Notes: a model not told the origin generated them from the sequence alone. DNA of 9,333 bases from CAYNNP01 sp964398215 (GCA_964398215.1 CAYNNP010000256.1:1-9333); one strand, 5' to 3'; numbered from the stretch's first letter, positions 1 to 6,843 are shown. A program made the numbers and translations.

Positions 1-26
1 GTGGCGGTGCAACGGGTTCTTGGTAA
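1..26 (+). CDS. C-terminal tail of a TPM-domain (YgcG-like) protein, partial
   Basis: Only the end of this gene is inside the window. Reading from base 3, the codons give Gly-Gly-Ala-Thr-Gly-Ser-Trp and then TAA at 24-26. YgcG-like TPM-domain proteins usually end in a long glycine/serine-rich tail closing with a short GASGxW-like peptide, and this matches. The next gene encodes a second TPM-domain membrane protein, and YgcG-type and TPM-membrane genes are commonly adjacent, often behind a lemA gene. The identification is therefore an inference from seven residues plus context. The stop codon is part of the ribosome-binding sequence of the following gene. Confidence 0.6.
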
Positions 27-30
27 GGAG
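24..30 (+). promoter_or_regulatory. Ribosome-binding site overlapping the upstream stop codon
   Basis: The TAA stop of the upstream partial gene runs directly into a strong Shine-Dalgarno sequence (TAAGGAG). Eight bases separate it from the ATG at 39. The arrangement fixes the start of the 225-residue protein and suggests that ribosomes finishing the upstream gene re-initiate on the next one. Confidence 0.75.
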
Positions 31-38
31 ATAGGGAT

Positions 39-716
39 ATGCAACGAGCGTCTGAGTTTCTTGATGAAGAACAACGCAAGCAAATTGAAAAAGCAGTCGG
101 TGAAGCTGAAGCCATAACATCTTGCGAAATCGTGCCGGTGGTGGCGACCGCTTCTGGCCGGTACGATCGAGCAGAGGACATGGTTGGCCTTTGGTTGGCG
201 GTTCTTGCGGCAGTTATCGTCTGGTGGCTTTTTCCTCGGCAACCAACAGAATCAGGCAGTTGGGGTGGAACGTTGTTCGGTACTGGATTATTCACAATGA
301 TCGCTGCCGTCTTGTTGGCATTCATGGCAGGTGCCATCGCTGCAAGCCGACTAGGGTCACTCCGGCGACTGTTCACACCACGCAACCAGATGTTTGATGA
401 AGTTTCCGCTCGCGCACGCGAGGTGTTCTTTGACCAACGCGTTCATCACACGAGTGGAGCAAGCGGTGTGCTGATTTACGTTTCCTTGTTTGAGCACATG
501 GCTGTTGTCCTTGGCGATCAAACGGTCCTAGAAAAGTTGGGGCAAGAGGCTCTCGATGGGCTTTGCCAACAACTAACACAGGGTCTGCATCGCGGTGAAG
601 CGGCGGACGCTATTTGCAGTGCCATTACAGCGACGGGAAAGCAGTTTTCTGAATTAATGCCTTGTGCTGAAGAAGATGTCAATGAACTGCAAGACACTCT
701 GATTTTGATCGATTGA
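39..716 (+). CDS. TPM-domain integral membrane protein (COG3762-like)
   Basis: This 225-residue protein resembles the membrane-bound TPM-domain family (TLP18.3/Psb32/MOLO-1 fold, COG3762 type). The N-terminal part (residues 7-45, FLDEEQRKQIEKAVGEAEAITSCEIVPVV) is the typical opening: a helix followed by the strand that carries SCEIVPVV. Two predicted membrane helices follow at about 47-66 and 83-103. The C-terminal half (about 115-225) resumes the TPM fold, with RAREVFFDQRVHHTSGASGVLIYVSLFEHMAVVLGD as its best conserved stretch. The family's function is not settled: some relatives act in photosystem II repair or as acid phosphatases, and bacterial ones often sit beside lemA and ygcG-like genes. 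The ATG at 39 is supported by TAAGGAG eight bases upstream. It is probably co-transcribed with the upstream TPM gene and convergent with the gene ending at 882. Confidence 0.88.
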   Translation: MQRASEFLDEEQRKQIEKAVGEAEAITSCEIVPVVATASGRYDRAEDMVGLWLAVLAAVIVWWLFPRQPTESGSWGGTLFGTGLFTMIAAVLLAFMAGAIAASRLGSLRRLFTPRNQMFDEVSARAREVFFDQRVHHTSGASGVLIYVSLFEHMAVVLGDQTVLEKLGQEALDGLCQQLTQGLHRGEAADAICSAITATGKQFSELMPCAEEDVNELQDTLILID

Positions 717-784
717 GTGTTCTCGTTGTTTGACCGGACACGTCAGCTAAGAAACGTAGGCACACGTTGCGACTCCTACCCATA

Positions 785-834
785 GTAGCTCGACTCTCCG
801 AGTCGAGGCTTCACGGCTCGGAGAGCCGTGCTAC
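785..834. repeat. REP-like double hairpin between convergent genes
   Basis: Two adjacent perfect hairpins lie here. The first has an 8-bp stem (789-796 with 800-807, loop TCC); the second has an 8-bp stem (812-819 with 823-830, loop GGA). GTAG at 785-788 and CTAC at 831-834 pair around both. The two arms are also near inverted copies of each other over 23 bases, differing at four positions, and the differences are paired so that each hairpin stays perfect. This layout resembles planctomycete REP/BIME-like intergenic repeats. Sitting between two convergent genes, it could end transcription from both sides, although neither hairpin is followed by a T-run. Confidence 0.8.
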
Positions 835-881
835 GAAAGGCGACACCCCAACCTTTTAGTTGAAACGCAGCTCATGCCTTA

Positions 882-1151
882 TCAGGTCATAGGTGGATAG
901 ATGAAATTAAGGGCGATCGACAACATCCAAAAAAACCAGATTGACCACAAGACACCAACTAGTGCGGCATCGCGGGTACGCCCCAAGTCGTATCCGATAC
1001 TCGCACCAACTCCAATGAGCACAAACATTCCACAAACTGCCGAGGCGAACGAGATGCCCGGCTGGAGGCCGCGAAGAAAGAAGCCTGCCGAGAACAACGC
1101 GGCGGTTAGTGTTGCCAACATCAAAGATCTGATTGACCAACGTATTTGCAT
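882..1151 (-). CDS. Small three-helix membrane protein, planctomycete type
   Basis: This 89-residue protein begins MQIRWSIRSLMLATLTAALF, a start motif (basic residues, then an amphipathic to hydrophobic helix) that recurs in many small planctomycete membrane proteins of unknown function. Three hydrophobic segments are visible at about residues 10-27, 33-53 and 62-84, with short polar joins. No catalytic motif is seen. The ATG at 1149-1151 lies two bases after the TAG stop of the 215-residue gene, so the two are almost certainly co-transcribed and probably translationally coupled; there is no strong Shine-Dalgarno of its own. The gene ends about 50 bases from the double hairpin. Confidence 0.72.
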   Translation of the reverse strand: MQIRWSIRSLMLATLTAALFSAGFFLRGLQPGISFASAVCGMFVLIGVGASIGYDLGRTRDAALVGVLWSIWFFWMLSIALNFIYPPMT

Positions 1152-1153
1152 GA

Positions 1154-1801
1154 CTACCGCGCGACCTTGGCGCGAATTTGGTCAATCAACCAACATCCGC
1201 GAACATGAATGCACTCTTTCGACGAACAATGTTTCAGTATAGCCGTATTCTCACACCCTTCAGCTACCAGTAATTCTGCAAGTCTCGGCATTTGGTCAAA
1301 GTCGTTACCGATATAAATTTCGTCCGCGACTGCTCGCACAGAATCACACTGCATTGCCTTGTCGTCGGGCAATGAACAGAATGGATTTGGCAGGATGTCT
1401 CGCAAGACATCGCACTGCCCGATTTGTGCAAGCGTCATGGATTCGCGTGCTGCATTCCAGGCCGCATCAAACGCAGATTTTGTAGCAAGAGCCAGGACAG
1501 TACGCTGTGCTTGGGCACGAGGTTTGAGCTGTACGGCGTTGTGGCTAACCCAACTGCCACCAAACTTCTTTCCCTGCGGAGCACGCTCGATTGCCAAGGC
1601 CATCTCTTGGAAAGTCGCCAATGAATCCGCAAACCGGTCCGCGGTTTCAACGGCAATTCGGCTTTCATCTTCGAGCTGGTTCCAAACTAAACGACAGCAT
1701 CCAGACGCGAAAAGACGCAGTTGGCGCGGAGTAGCATGTTGCTCGATGTGCTGCAGCATCGGATACGAATATGTCGACGTGAGCCAATCATTCTCAGTCA
1801 A
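1154..1801 (-). CDS. Planctomycete-specific conserved protein of unknown function
   Basis: This 215-residue soluble protein belongs to a family I recognise from planctomycete genomes, whose members open MTExEWL...PMLxxL followed by a LRLFAxxCCRxxW block and end HVRGCWxxDxxxxK. Here these are MTENDWL (1-7), PMLQHI (14-19), RQLRLFASGCCRLVW (26-40), LRDILPNPF (133-141), AELLVAEGCENTAILKHC (174-191) and HVRGCWLIDQ (199-208). Its length and both ends match, so it appears complete. No enzymatic motif is apparent; the conserved cysteines (35, 36, 191, 203) could bind metal or be structural, which is speculation. The start codon is TTG: it matches the family start and has GGTGGA (1808-1813 on the other strand) six bases before it. 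It is followed two bases later by the 89-residue membrane gene. Confidence 0.82.
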   Translation of the reverse strand: MTENDWLTSTYSYPMLQHIEQHATPRQLRLFASGCCRLVWNQLEDESRIAVETADRFADSLATFQEMALAIERAPQGKKFGGSWVSHNAVQLKPRAQAQRTVLALATKSAFDAAWNAARESMTLAQIGQCDVLRDILPNPFCSLPDDKAMQCDSVRAVADEIYIGNDFDQMPRLAELLVAEGCENTAILKHCSSKECIHVRGCWLIDQIRAKVAR

Positions 1802-1923
1802 AATACTTCCACCAAACAGTTAGCAAGAAGATTAAACGAACACCAAATTCGGTCGCGCGGGCCCAGCCTCCGCCCCAGACGGTTGTCAGGCACAAAGCAC
1901 TGGCTTCGGTGACAGGGAATCAT
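1802..1923 (-). other. Intergenic block with a GC-rich core
   Basis: This 122-base gap between the zinc-ribbon gene and the TTG-started gene has a strongly GC-rich core at about 1851-1880, inside flanks that are clearly more AT-rich. On the minus strand one frame is open for about 40 codons from 1918 but has no start codon supported by a ribosome-binding site, so I do not call a gene. The block must contain the leader and ribosome-binding site of the 215-residue gene. It may be a dispersed intergenic repeat; a search against the parent genome would decide. Confidence 0.3.
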
Positions 1924-2220
1924 TCAAGTTGATTCAACCGTTGAATGCCATTTGTACTGACACTCAGTGCAATGATAAGACACCGAAAATTTGGATTGGG
2001 TTCGTAGTTTGGCTTGGCAGTCGGGACAACGCGCTACGATTATTTTGGCAAATACCCATCCAAACGCAGTGTGTACGAGCAGGACGCCAATGACCAAAAC
2101 CACCAGAACGTAAATTGGAAACGCGAAAGAATTCCAGATCACAATAGCACAGCACATCGCCAAGAACCCAACGCCATAAGACACTGCGATGCTCAGCGGG
2201 AGATGGATTCGAGGATTCAT
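1924..2220 (-). CDS. Two-helix membrane protein with C-terminal zinc ribbon
   Basis: This 98-residue protein has two hydrophobic segments at about residues 10-32 and 34-58, then a short cytoplasmic tail carrying two CxxC knuckles, Cys65-Pro-Asp-Cys68 and Cys84-Thr-Glu-Cys87, separated by 15 residues. That is the pattern of a rubredoxin-like zinc ribbon, seen in many small bacterial membrane proteins without assigned function. A purine-rich GGAGAGG stands about 12 bases before the ATG, rather far for an ideal site. It lies 92 bases after the sulfatase stop and could share its transcript, but nothing in the sequence requires that. Function unknown; metal binding is inferred from the cysteine pattern. 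Confidence 0.72.
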   Translation of the reverse strand: MNPRIHLPLSIAVSYGVGFLAMCCAIVIWNSFAFPIYVLVVLVIGVLLVHTAFGWVFAKIIVARCPDCQAKLRTQSKFSVSYHCTECQYKWHSTVEST

Positions 2221-2312
2221 TTCTTAGACATGCCTCTCCGGACTAATGTAATTGCTCATGGGCCTGGACTTTGGCGCCGTCCCAGTCGACCAGTCTTCGT
2301 GGCCAATCAATG

Positions 2313-3848
2313 CTAGGGGAGTTTTGGTGCCAAGCGGTCTTTATCTTTGATTGGATAGACCGCGTCGTGTTCTTTTAATGATTCAATCATTCCAGCCATC
2401 ATGCGTTTTAGATGCTCGGGCTGCTGCGATGCCAAATTGGTTGATTCAAATGGGTCGTCTTTCAAATTGAATAGCTCGTAGTTGCCGTCTTTGAACTGGA
2501 TGTGGTTGCCGTGCGTAGGTTCCTCTGGCAACGCGTGGTAGATCACTTTCCAATCACCATCACGCCACGTTGTGAAGTAGTTGCTGCGGTGCCGACCGTG
2601 CGGATAATGCATCAAAAACTCCTCCGGTCTTGAATCATCTGCATCGCCGGTCAACAGTTTTTGCAGCGGGAAACCGTCGACTTTGTGGTCTTGGGGTGAC
2701 GAAACTTTGGTCAACTGCAGAATCGTTGGAAACAGATCCTGAACCGCAGCGACTTGCGTTTGAATCTTGCCAGCTGGGATTTGCAATTGTTGTTGAAACT
2801 TGTTTTCTGGATTGGGTTTCGCCCACGCGGCGATGAATGGAACTCGCATTCCGCCTTCGTAGTGGGCGCCTTTCTTGCCTCGCAAAGGCGCTGCACAGGC
2901 AACTGCGTGCTGGTGCCCAAGCGGCGCGTCGGATCCATTATCGCCCAGAAAAAACACAATCGTGTCTTCGGCAACACCCAGTTCATTCAAGTGATCAAGC
3001 ATGTCCCCAAGCGACTTGTCCATGCCTTCGATCATTGTCGCGAAAGCTTGAGCTTGTTTTGATTTCCCAGAATCTTTGTAGTTGCCAGCGAAGCGGGGAT
3101 CGGAATGGAACGGAGAGTGAACAGCGTAATGTGCAAAGTACAAATAGAACGGTTTTTTGCTGGCGACTGATTTGCTAACACGATCCTTGGCTTCGATCGT
3201 CAGTGCTTCGGTAAGAAACGTTTTTGTGCCGTGGTACTTTTCCAAATGAGGAACCGCATGATCAGTCCGCTTGGTCGCAAGTCCATAACTATCTTTTCCG
3301 TAATAGCTACCAGGTGCACCAAACGATCCTCCGCCAACGTTGATAGTGAATCCCAGGTTCAGCGGTTCAGAGCCGACATGGCCATTGGGCCCAAAGTGAC
3401 CTTTGCCAACATGGATTGTTTCGTAGCCGTTGCCAGCCATTGTTCTCGGCAACGTCACGTCCTCTTTTTTTAGACCCGCCCAGTTCCATTCCGGTGCGCC
3501 ATAGGTGCCTCGGTTATCCGTTTTCGGGTTGATCCAATTCGTTGCGCGGTGACGGGCCGCATTTTGCCCGGTCATGATCGAGATTCGAGTGGGAGAACAA
3601 ACACTCATGGCGTAAAACTGATTGAAACGAATTCCAATCTTGGACAAACGCTCCATCCCTGGTGTGCGGTAGTAATCATTCAGTGGATAGCGTTTTGCTT
3701 GACCGTTTTGATCAGTCAGGAAAGGCACCGAGGTATCCATCACTCCCATATCGTCAATCAGAAAGACCACCACGTTCGGACGATCGGCTGCGATCACACT
3801 TGTCGATCCAAGAGCGACCAGCAGAGGAATTAGAAGCGAATATTTCAT
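2313..3848 (-). CDS. Secreted Cys-type sulfatase (arylsulfatase A-like)
   Basis: This 511-residue enzyme hydrolyses sulfate esters, probably on a polysaccharide, outside the cytoplasm. Residues 1-21 (MKYSLLIPLLVALGSTSVIAA) form a signal peptide. The type I sulfatase active site is complete: Asp32-Asp33 for the metal, the Cys84-Ser-Pro-Thr-Arg88 signature whose cysteine is converted to formylglycine, Lys149 and His151 in GKGHFG (usually GKWHLG), His244 in AVHSPF, Asp303-Asn304 in LGDNGSD, and Lys325-Lys326 in LRGKKGAHYEGGMRVPF. The Cys-type signature implies a formylglycine-generating enzyme elsewhere. The frame can be extended upstream to a TTG at 3923, but the ATG at 3848 puts the signal peptide at the very N-terminus and is preferred; no clear Shine-Dalgarno is seen. 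Substrate cannot be told from sequence. It lies 98 bases downstream of the DUF4129-like gene. Confidence 0.95.
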   Translation of the reverse strand: MKYSLLIPLLVALGSTSVIAADRPNVVVFLIDDMGVMDTSVPFLTDQNGQAKRYPLNDYYRTPGMERLSKIGIRFNQFYAMSVCSPTRISIMTGQNAARHRATNWINPKTDNRGTYGAPEWNWAGLKKEDVTLPRTMAGNGYETIHVGKGHFGPNGHVGSEPLNLGFTINVGGGSFGAPGSYYGKDSYGLATKRTDHAVPHLEKYHGTKTFLTEALTIEAKDRVSKSVASKKPFYLYFAHYAVHSPFHSDPRFAGNYKDSGKSKQAQAFATMIEGMDKSLGDMLDHLNELGVAEDTIVFFLGDNGSDAPLGHQHAVACAAPLRGKKGAHYEGGMRVPFIAAWAKPNPENKFQQQLQIPAGKIQTQVAAVQDLFPTILQLTKVSSPQDHKVDGFPLQKLLTGDADDSRPEEFLMHYPHGRHRSNYFTTWRDGDWKVIYHALPEEPTHGNHIQFKDGNYELFNLKDDPFESTNLASQQPEHLKRMMAGMIESLKEHDAVYPIKDKDRLAPKLP

Positions 3849-3926
3849 TGTGGGCTTTCGTTTGGCGGGGTGAATTCTGTTTTGCGTTCGAGATCGGGCG
3901 CACGCGAGCTCGTAAGTACGCAAATT

Positions 3927-3950
3927 CTAATCGATCATCGTGCCGATTAG
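3927..3950 (-). terminator. Possible hairpin at the end of the DUF4129-like gene
   Basis: A 7-bp inverted repeat (3927-3933 with 3944-3950, loop of 10) includes the TAA stop codon of the large membrane-protein gene. It is followed on the minus strand by AATTT rather than a full U-run. It could slow or end transcription ahead of the sulfatase gene, but it is short and AT-containing, so this is a weak call. Confidence 0.25.
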
Positions 3951-6118
3951 GTGGACGCTTGCAGAACTTGCATTGACTTGCCCGATTGCATCATCGCCCA
4001 TGTCTCTGCGGCGGCGTCCATGTCGGCCTGCATCGCTTTTCCACGGCCGTAAACGATGCGGTTGTAGGCATCCACGATGTTGGAAGCGGATTGAGCAGAA
4101 TTTGGAAGCGAGTTGGCGACTCTGCGTATAAATTCAGTCGGGGTTTCGTCCGGCCGTCGTCGCTGGCCTTGTTCTCGTGCCCACGCGTCGAACGCTTGGA
4201 ACGTTACGACAACGATCTTCCGTGGGTCCTTTTCGCGACCGATCGGATTCTTGAATGTAGAAAACGGTCTTTTCGGCTGTTCGGGAGCCAAGAATTCTTC
4301 CTGCGCCGCGTCCTGTGAACTGGTCGCAGTTTGCTGCCGATTGAAAAGATTCTGCCACCAAAGCAAAATCGCATCTCTGTTTTTCCAAAGATAGTAACCA
4401 ACCACGCTAATCAATACCGCCATGATCAGGTACCGCAGTACACCACTGATCATGGAAAGCAGGTTACCGATTGCTTTCAGTGGATTGGATGATTCGCTGT
4501 TGTCGGACGAAGACGAATCATCGGGTTCGTTGCCCTTTTCGGTTTCTTGTTCTGACTGATCAGCAGGATCGTCGGACTGCTCTTGGTCGCTCTGGTCACT
4601 GCCCTCGCTTTCGGCTTGTTGCTGTTCCGATTCATCGCGCCGCTCTTGCTCTTGCTCGGACTGTCGTTCGTCTTTCGACTGTCGTTCATCTTGCTGGTTC
4701 TGCCGCTCGCGTTCATCTTGTGGCTGGTTTTCGGGTTTGTTTTGGGGTTCGTTTTCCTCGGACGATTCTTGCTTTGGGCCATCGTTTGATTTTTTTGGGT
4801 TTTGGCTGTCCTGATCCGGCTGCTCACCGGGTTTATCGGAGGACTTGCGTTCACCAGACTTTCCCTGCTGTTCTTGCTCAGACTTGGATTGGCTATTTTG
4901 GTTCTGTTGATCGGAAGCCTTTTTCTTCTGCTGCTGTTGCGAAGAACCAGATTTGGATTGCTCTGATTTACGTTCGCCGCCCTGATTTTTTTCTTGCTGT
5001 TCGGGTTTACTCTGGCTTTCGCTTTTACCCTGCGACTTATTTTGCTTGGATCCCTTGTCGCCTTTGCCTTGTTGGTCTTTGCCTTTGTCACCGCCCGCGC
5101 TTTTACCGCCCTTCTTTTTCCCAGCGGCACCTTTCTTGCGATCGCCGTCACCAGTATCGCCAGGCTTTGCGCCCTTCTTCGTATACTGGCTTTGGATGTC
5201 TTTCCCTTCCGGGTTTTTGTCCTTGCGAGTCGTTGCCGCGCCCTCGGATTTCTTTTCAGCCGCTTCGTCTCCCCATCCGTACTGGCTGGCTTCTTTTTCT
5301 TTGGATGTCAGCGTCATGAACTCGGGCAATTTGATTGAGCTCAATGCTTGTCCGGGCAGCGGTGCGAGATAGGCGATGAACAGAATCGCTCCGATCAGCC
5401 CAACGCCGCCAGCAATCCAAGCGATTGATACATTCTGCGGCATGTCTGTATTTCGTTGGCGGAGATATCGCCGCAAGCCAAGGAAACTGGTGGTGACCAA
5501 CAGTGACAACGCCGAAAACAAGTACAGCATCAATAATCGCTGTGCGGTTCCCCACGTCGAGCCGTCCGCCTTGAGAAGAAACTGGCCCAAGCCAAACATC
5601 GGCAGCGCCCCCATCGCCAAGTACATCACGGTTCGACCAGGTTGATGGCCCTTTCGTTTGCAACGTTTCTTTTGGGGCGTTGAATCTTGAGCGTTTTCTG
5701 TCTCCGTCTCTTGTGATTGTGACGCATCGGGCTTGCTGGCCGCCGCTTGTTCTTGAAGATCCTTGAAGAAGCTGCTTCCGACGTCTATCAAGCCTTGCCC
5801 ACTGGCGTCTTGTGAATCATCAATCAACGTGCAGTCATGGACAATACGATCTGCCAAGTAGCCGATCACGACTAACAAGATCAGACAAAATACTACGTTG
5901 CTGAGATACCCTGCCAGGACAACGAATGCTGCTAGGCCCAGTGCCAACGCATAGCCAATCGAATACTTGCGATCTTGTTCGATCGCAATCCGCGCGACCG
6001 CGACGCTACCCATGGTGTACATCAGCAACACCCATGCAGCCCGCGCTGGATAGTTGCCACGATAAAGGACATGCAGCAGGAACATTGCCAAACTGCTGAT
6101 CATTACAAAGATCAACAC
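3947..6118 (-). CDS. Multi-spanning membrane protein with long disordered segment and DUF4129-like C-terminal domain
   Basis: With the GTG at 6118 this is 723 residues. About seven hydrophobic segments occur before residue 252 (roughly 2-19, 28-46, 53-71, 74-92, 163-181, 195-214, 231-252), interrupted by a polar loop (94-160) whose basic KKRCKRKGHQPGR end suggests the cytoplasmic side. Residues 271-545 are low complexity, rich in Q, S, K, E, D and G, and predicted by topology to be extracytoplasmic. Another helix (about 558-577) leads to a cytoplasmic tail with a DUF4129-like domain (about 618-693, with RRRPDETPTEFIRRV and YNRIVYGRG as typical landmarks). DUF4129 proteins often accompany MoxR ATPase, DUF58 and transglutaminase genes; none is in this window. 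Function unknown. The GTG has no Shine-Dalgarno, and the frame stays open with protein-like sequence (AKKHLSVGDYAAIAVAP) back to a CTG at 6170-6172 preceded by AGGTGG, so the true start may be there. Confidence 0.85.
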   Translation of the reverse strand: MLIFVMISSLAMFLLHVLYRGNYPARAAWVLLMYTMGSVAVARIAIEQDRKYSIGYALALGLAAFVVLAGYLSNVVFCLILLVVIGYLADRIVHDCTLIDDSQDASGQGLIDVGSSFFKDLQEQAAASKPDASQSQETETENAQDSTPQKKRCKRKGHQPGRTVMYLAMGALPMFGLGQFLLKADGSTWGTAQRLLMLYLFSALSLLVTTSFLGLRRYLRQRNTDMPQNVSIAWIAGGVGLIGAILFIAYLAPLPGQALSSIKLPEFMTLTSKEKEASQYGWGDEAAEKKSEGAATTRKDKNPEGKDIQSQYTKKGAKPGDTGDGDRKKGAAGKKKGGKSAGGDKGKDQQGKGDKGSKQNKSQGKSESQSKPEQQEKNQGGERKSEQSKSGSSQQQQKKKASDQQNQNSQSKSEQEQQGKSGERKSSDKPGEQPDQDSQNPKKSNDGPKQESSEENEPQNKPENQPQDERERQNQQDERQSKDERQSEQEQERRDESEQQQAESEGSDQSDQEQSDDPADQSEQETEKGNEPDDSSSSDNSESSNPLKAIGNLLSMISGVLRYLIMAVLISVVGYYLWKNRDAILLWWQNLFNRQQTATSSQDAAQEEFLAPEQPKRPFSTFKNPIGREKDPRKIVVVTFQAFDAWAREQGQRRRPDETPTEFIRRVANSLPNSAQSASNIVDAYNRIVYGRGKAMQADMDAAAETWAMMQSGKSMQVLQAST
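4484..5308 (-). repeat. Low-complexity charged region within the DUF4129-like gene
   Basis: This stretch codes for residues 271-545. It runs from a Lys/Gly-rich part (about 286-400, with many GKGDKGSK-like clusters) through a mixed Gln/Ser/Lys part to a Glu/Asp/Gln-rich part (about 450-545). Imperfect short repeats occur, clearest at 468-500, where DER(Q) units recur every six or seven residues. The biased codons (CAG, CAA, AAG, GAA, TCC) create long false open frames on both strands. Confidence 0.85.
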
Positions 6119-6172
6119 AGGGGCAACGGCAATCGCCGCATAGTCGCCAACGGATAGATGTTTTTTAGCCAG

Positions 6173-6452
6173 AGTGCCACCTGAGTGTCGAGTCGATTAG
6201 GTGTTCACATTATCCGCTAGATTGCCAGCGCATTCTACTGCTGGTTGCCAATGATCATGAACTTCGCCAAACAGGTTGGCCGTGAGTTGCCAAAGAATCG
6301 ACATCGATCCCGCATTTTTCATTTCATGCAGTGATGTTTATTGCGGCACGCGATTGCCAGCGTACGGATTGTGCTCAGGGTACGATTAGACTCCGAGCGC
6401 GAACTGCTCATTTTGATTGGCAGTTGCCCCAATGATTCAATGCAGCGGAAAA
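6173..6452. other. Gene-poor stretch upstream of the DUF4129-like gene
   Basis: These 280 bases hold the leader of the large membrane-protein gene and the 3' flank of the GYF_2 gene. The only clear signal is AGGTGG on the minus strand (6177-6182), four bases before the candidate CTG start. A 41-codon minus-strand frame runs from ATG 6322 to TAA 6197 but has no ribosome-binding site and no recognisable motif. I see no structured RNA, repeat array or convincing promoter. Confidence 0.4.
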
Positions 6453-6671
6453 CTATCCTGCTTGATTTGATTTTTCCCAGCGTTTCATTGCTGGACCGAC
6501 GACATTCATCGGTACCCATTTGTTCTTGGTCTTAGGGCTTTGGATCAAAGTCTCTGGGTTAATTTTGCCTGAATCAATTCGCTGCAACAGATCGCTTTCG
6601 CTAATCGGTCCAACGCGTTTTGATTTTCGCCACCAGCTAGTGGCCATGTAATACCAACTCGTTCCTGCCAT
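6453..6671 (-). CDS. Small GYF_2-domain protein
   Basis: This 72-residue protein is essentially one GYF_2 (DUF4339-type) domain. The landmarks are WYYM at 6-9, the RVGPISESDLLQRIDSGKINPETLI run at 19-43 (the usual form is xGPxSxxELxxLxxxGxIxxxTLV), and Trp52 with its VPM neighbours. In larger bacterial proteins this domain is usually an N-terminal module thought to bind peptides, ahead of membrane segments or catalytic domains. Here it stands alone, with no membrane segment. The ATG at 6671 has an AGGAG (6679-6683 on the other strand) seven bases away, an ideal site. Its ligand and role are unknown; it has no obvious operon partner. Confidence 0.82.
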   Translation of the reverse strand: MAGTSWYYMATSWWRKSKRVGPISESDLLQRIDSGKINPETLIQSPKTKNKWVPMNVVGPAMKRWEKSNQAG

Positions 6672-6698
6672 CGATCATCTCCTGTTCGTTCGACCCGC

Positions 6699-6715
6699 TT
6701 GTGCGCTAAGCACAA
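6699..6715 (-). promoter_or_regulatory. Small hairpin in the leader of the GYF_2 gene
   Basis: A perfect 6-bp inverted repeat (6699-6704 with 6710-6715, loop of 5) lies about 28 bases before the ATG of the GYF_2 gene and just ahead of its ribosome-binding site. It could be an operator half-site pair or a leader stem, but an inverted repeat this short may also be chance. Confidence 0.2.
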
Positions 6716-6843
6716 ACATCTGAAATGAGAAGTCAGTTCATCTGTCATGATGGCCGTCGTTGCAAAGGTAAGGAACCCACCTCAACACGACGAATAATGT
6801 TAAATTGTGCGCCAACGCTAGCCCAAAAGCAAGCTGATTCCAT

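Noticed and set aside
3849..3923. A 25-residue upstream extension of the sulfatase
   Set aside because: It would start with TTG, has no ribosome-binding site, and would bury the signal peptide behind a basic polar stretch.
4477..5151. A 224-codon minus-strand frame inside the low-complexity region (Lys/Asn/Arg/Ser-rich)
   Set aside because: It is an out-of-frame reading of the same repeat; the true frame continues into membrane helices and the DUF4129-like domain.
4471..5319. A 282-codon plus-strand open frame opposite the large membrane-protein gene
   Set aside because: It is the antisense of the Gln/Ser/Lys/Glu-rich repeat; the biased codons suppress stops on the other strand. The translation is compositionally odd and has no recognisable domain.
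6197..6322. A 41-codon minus-strand frame before the DUF4129-like gene
   Set aside because: It has no ribosome-binding site, no recognisable motif, and a length expected by chance.
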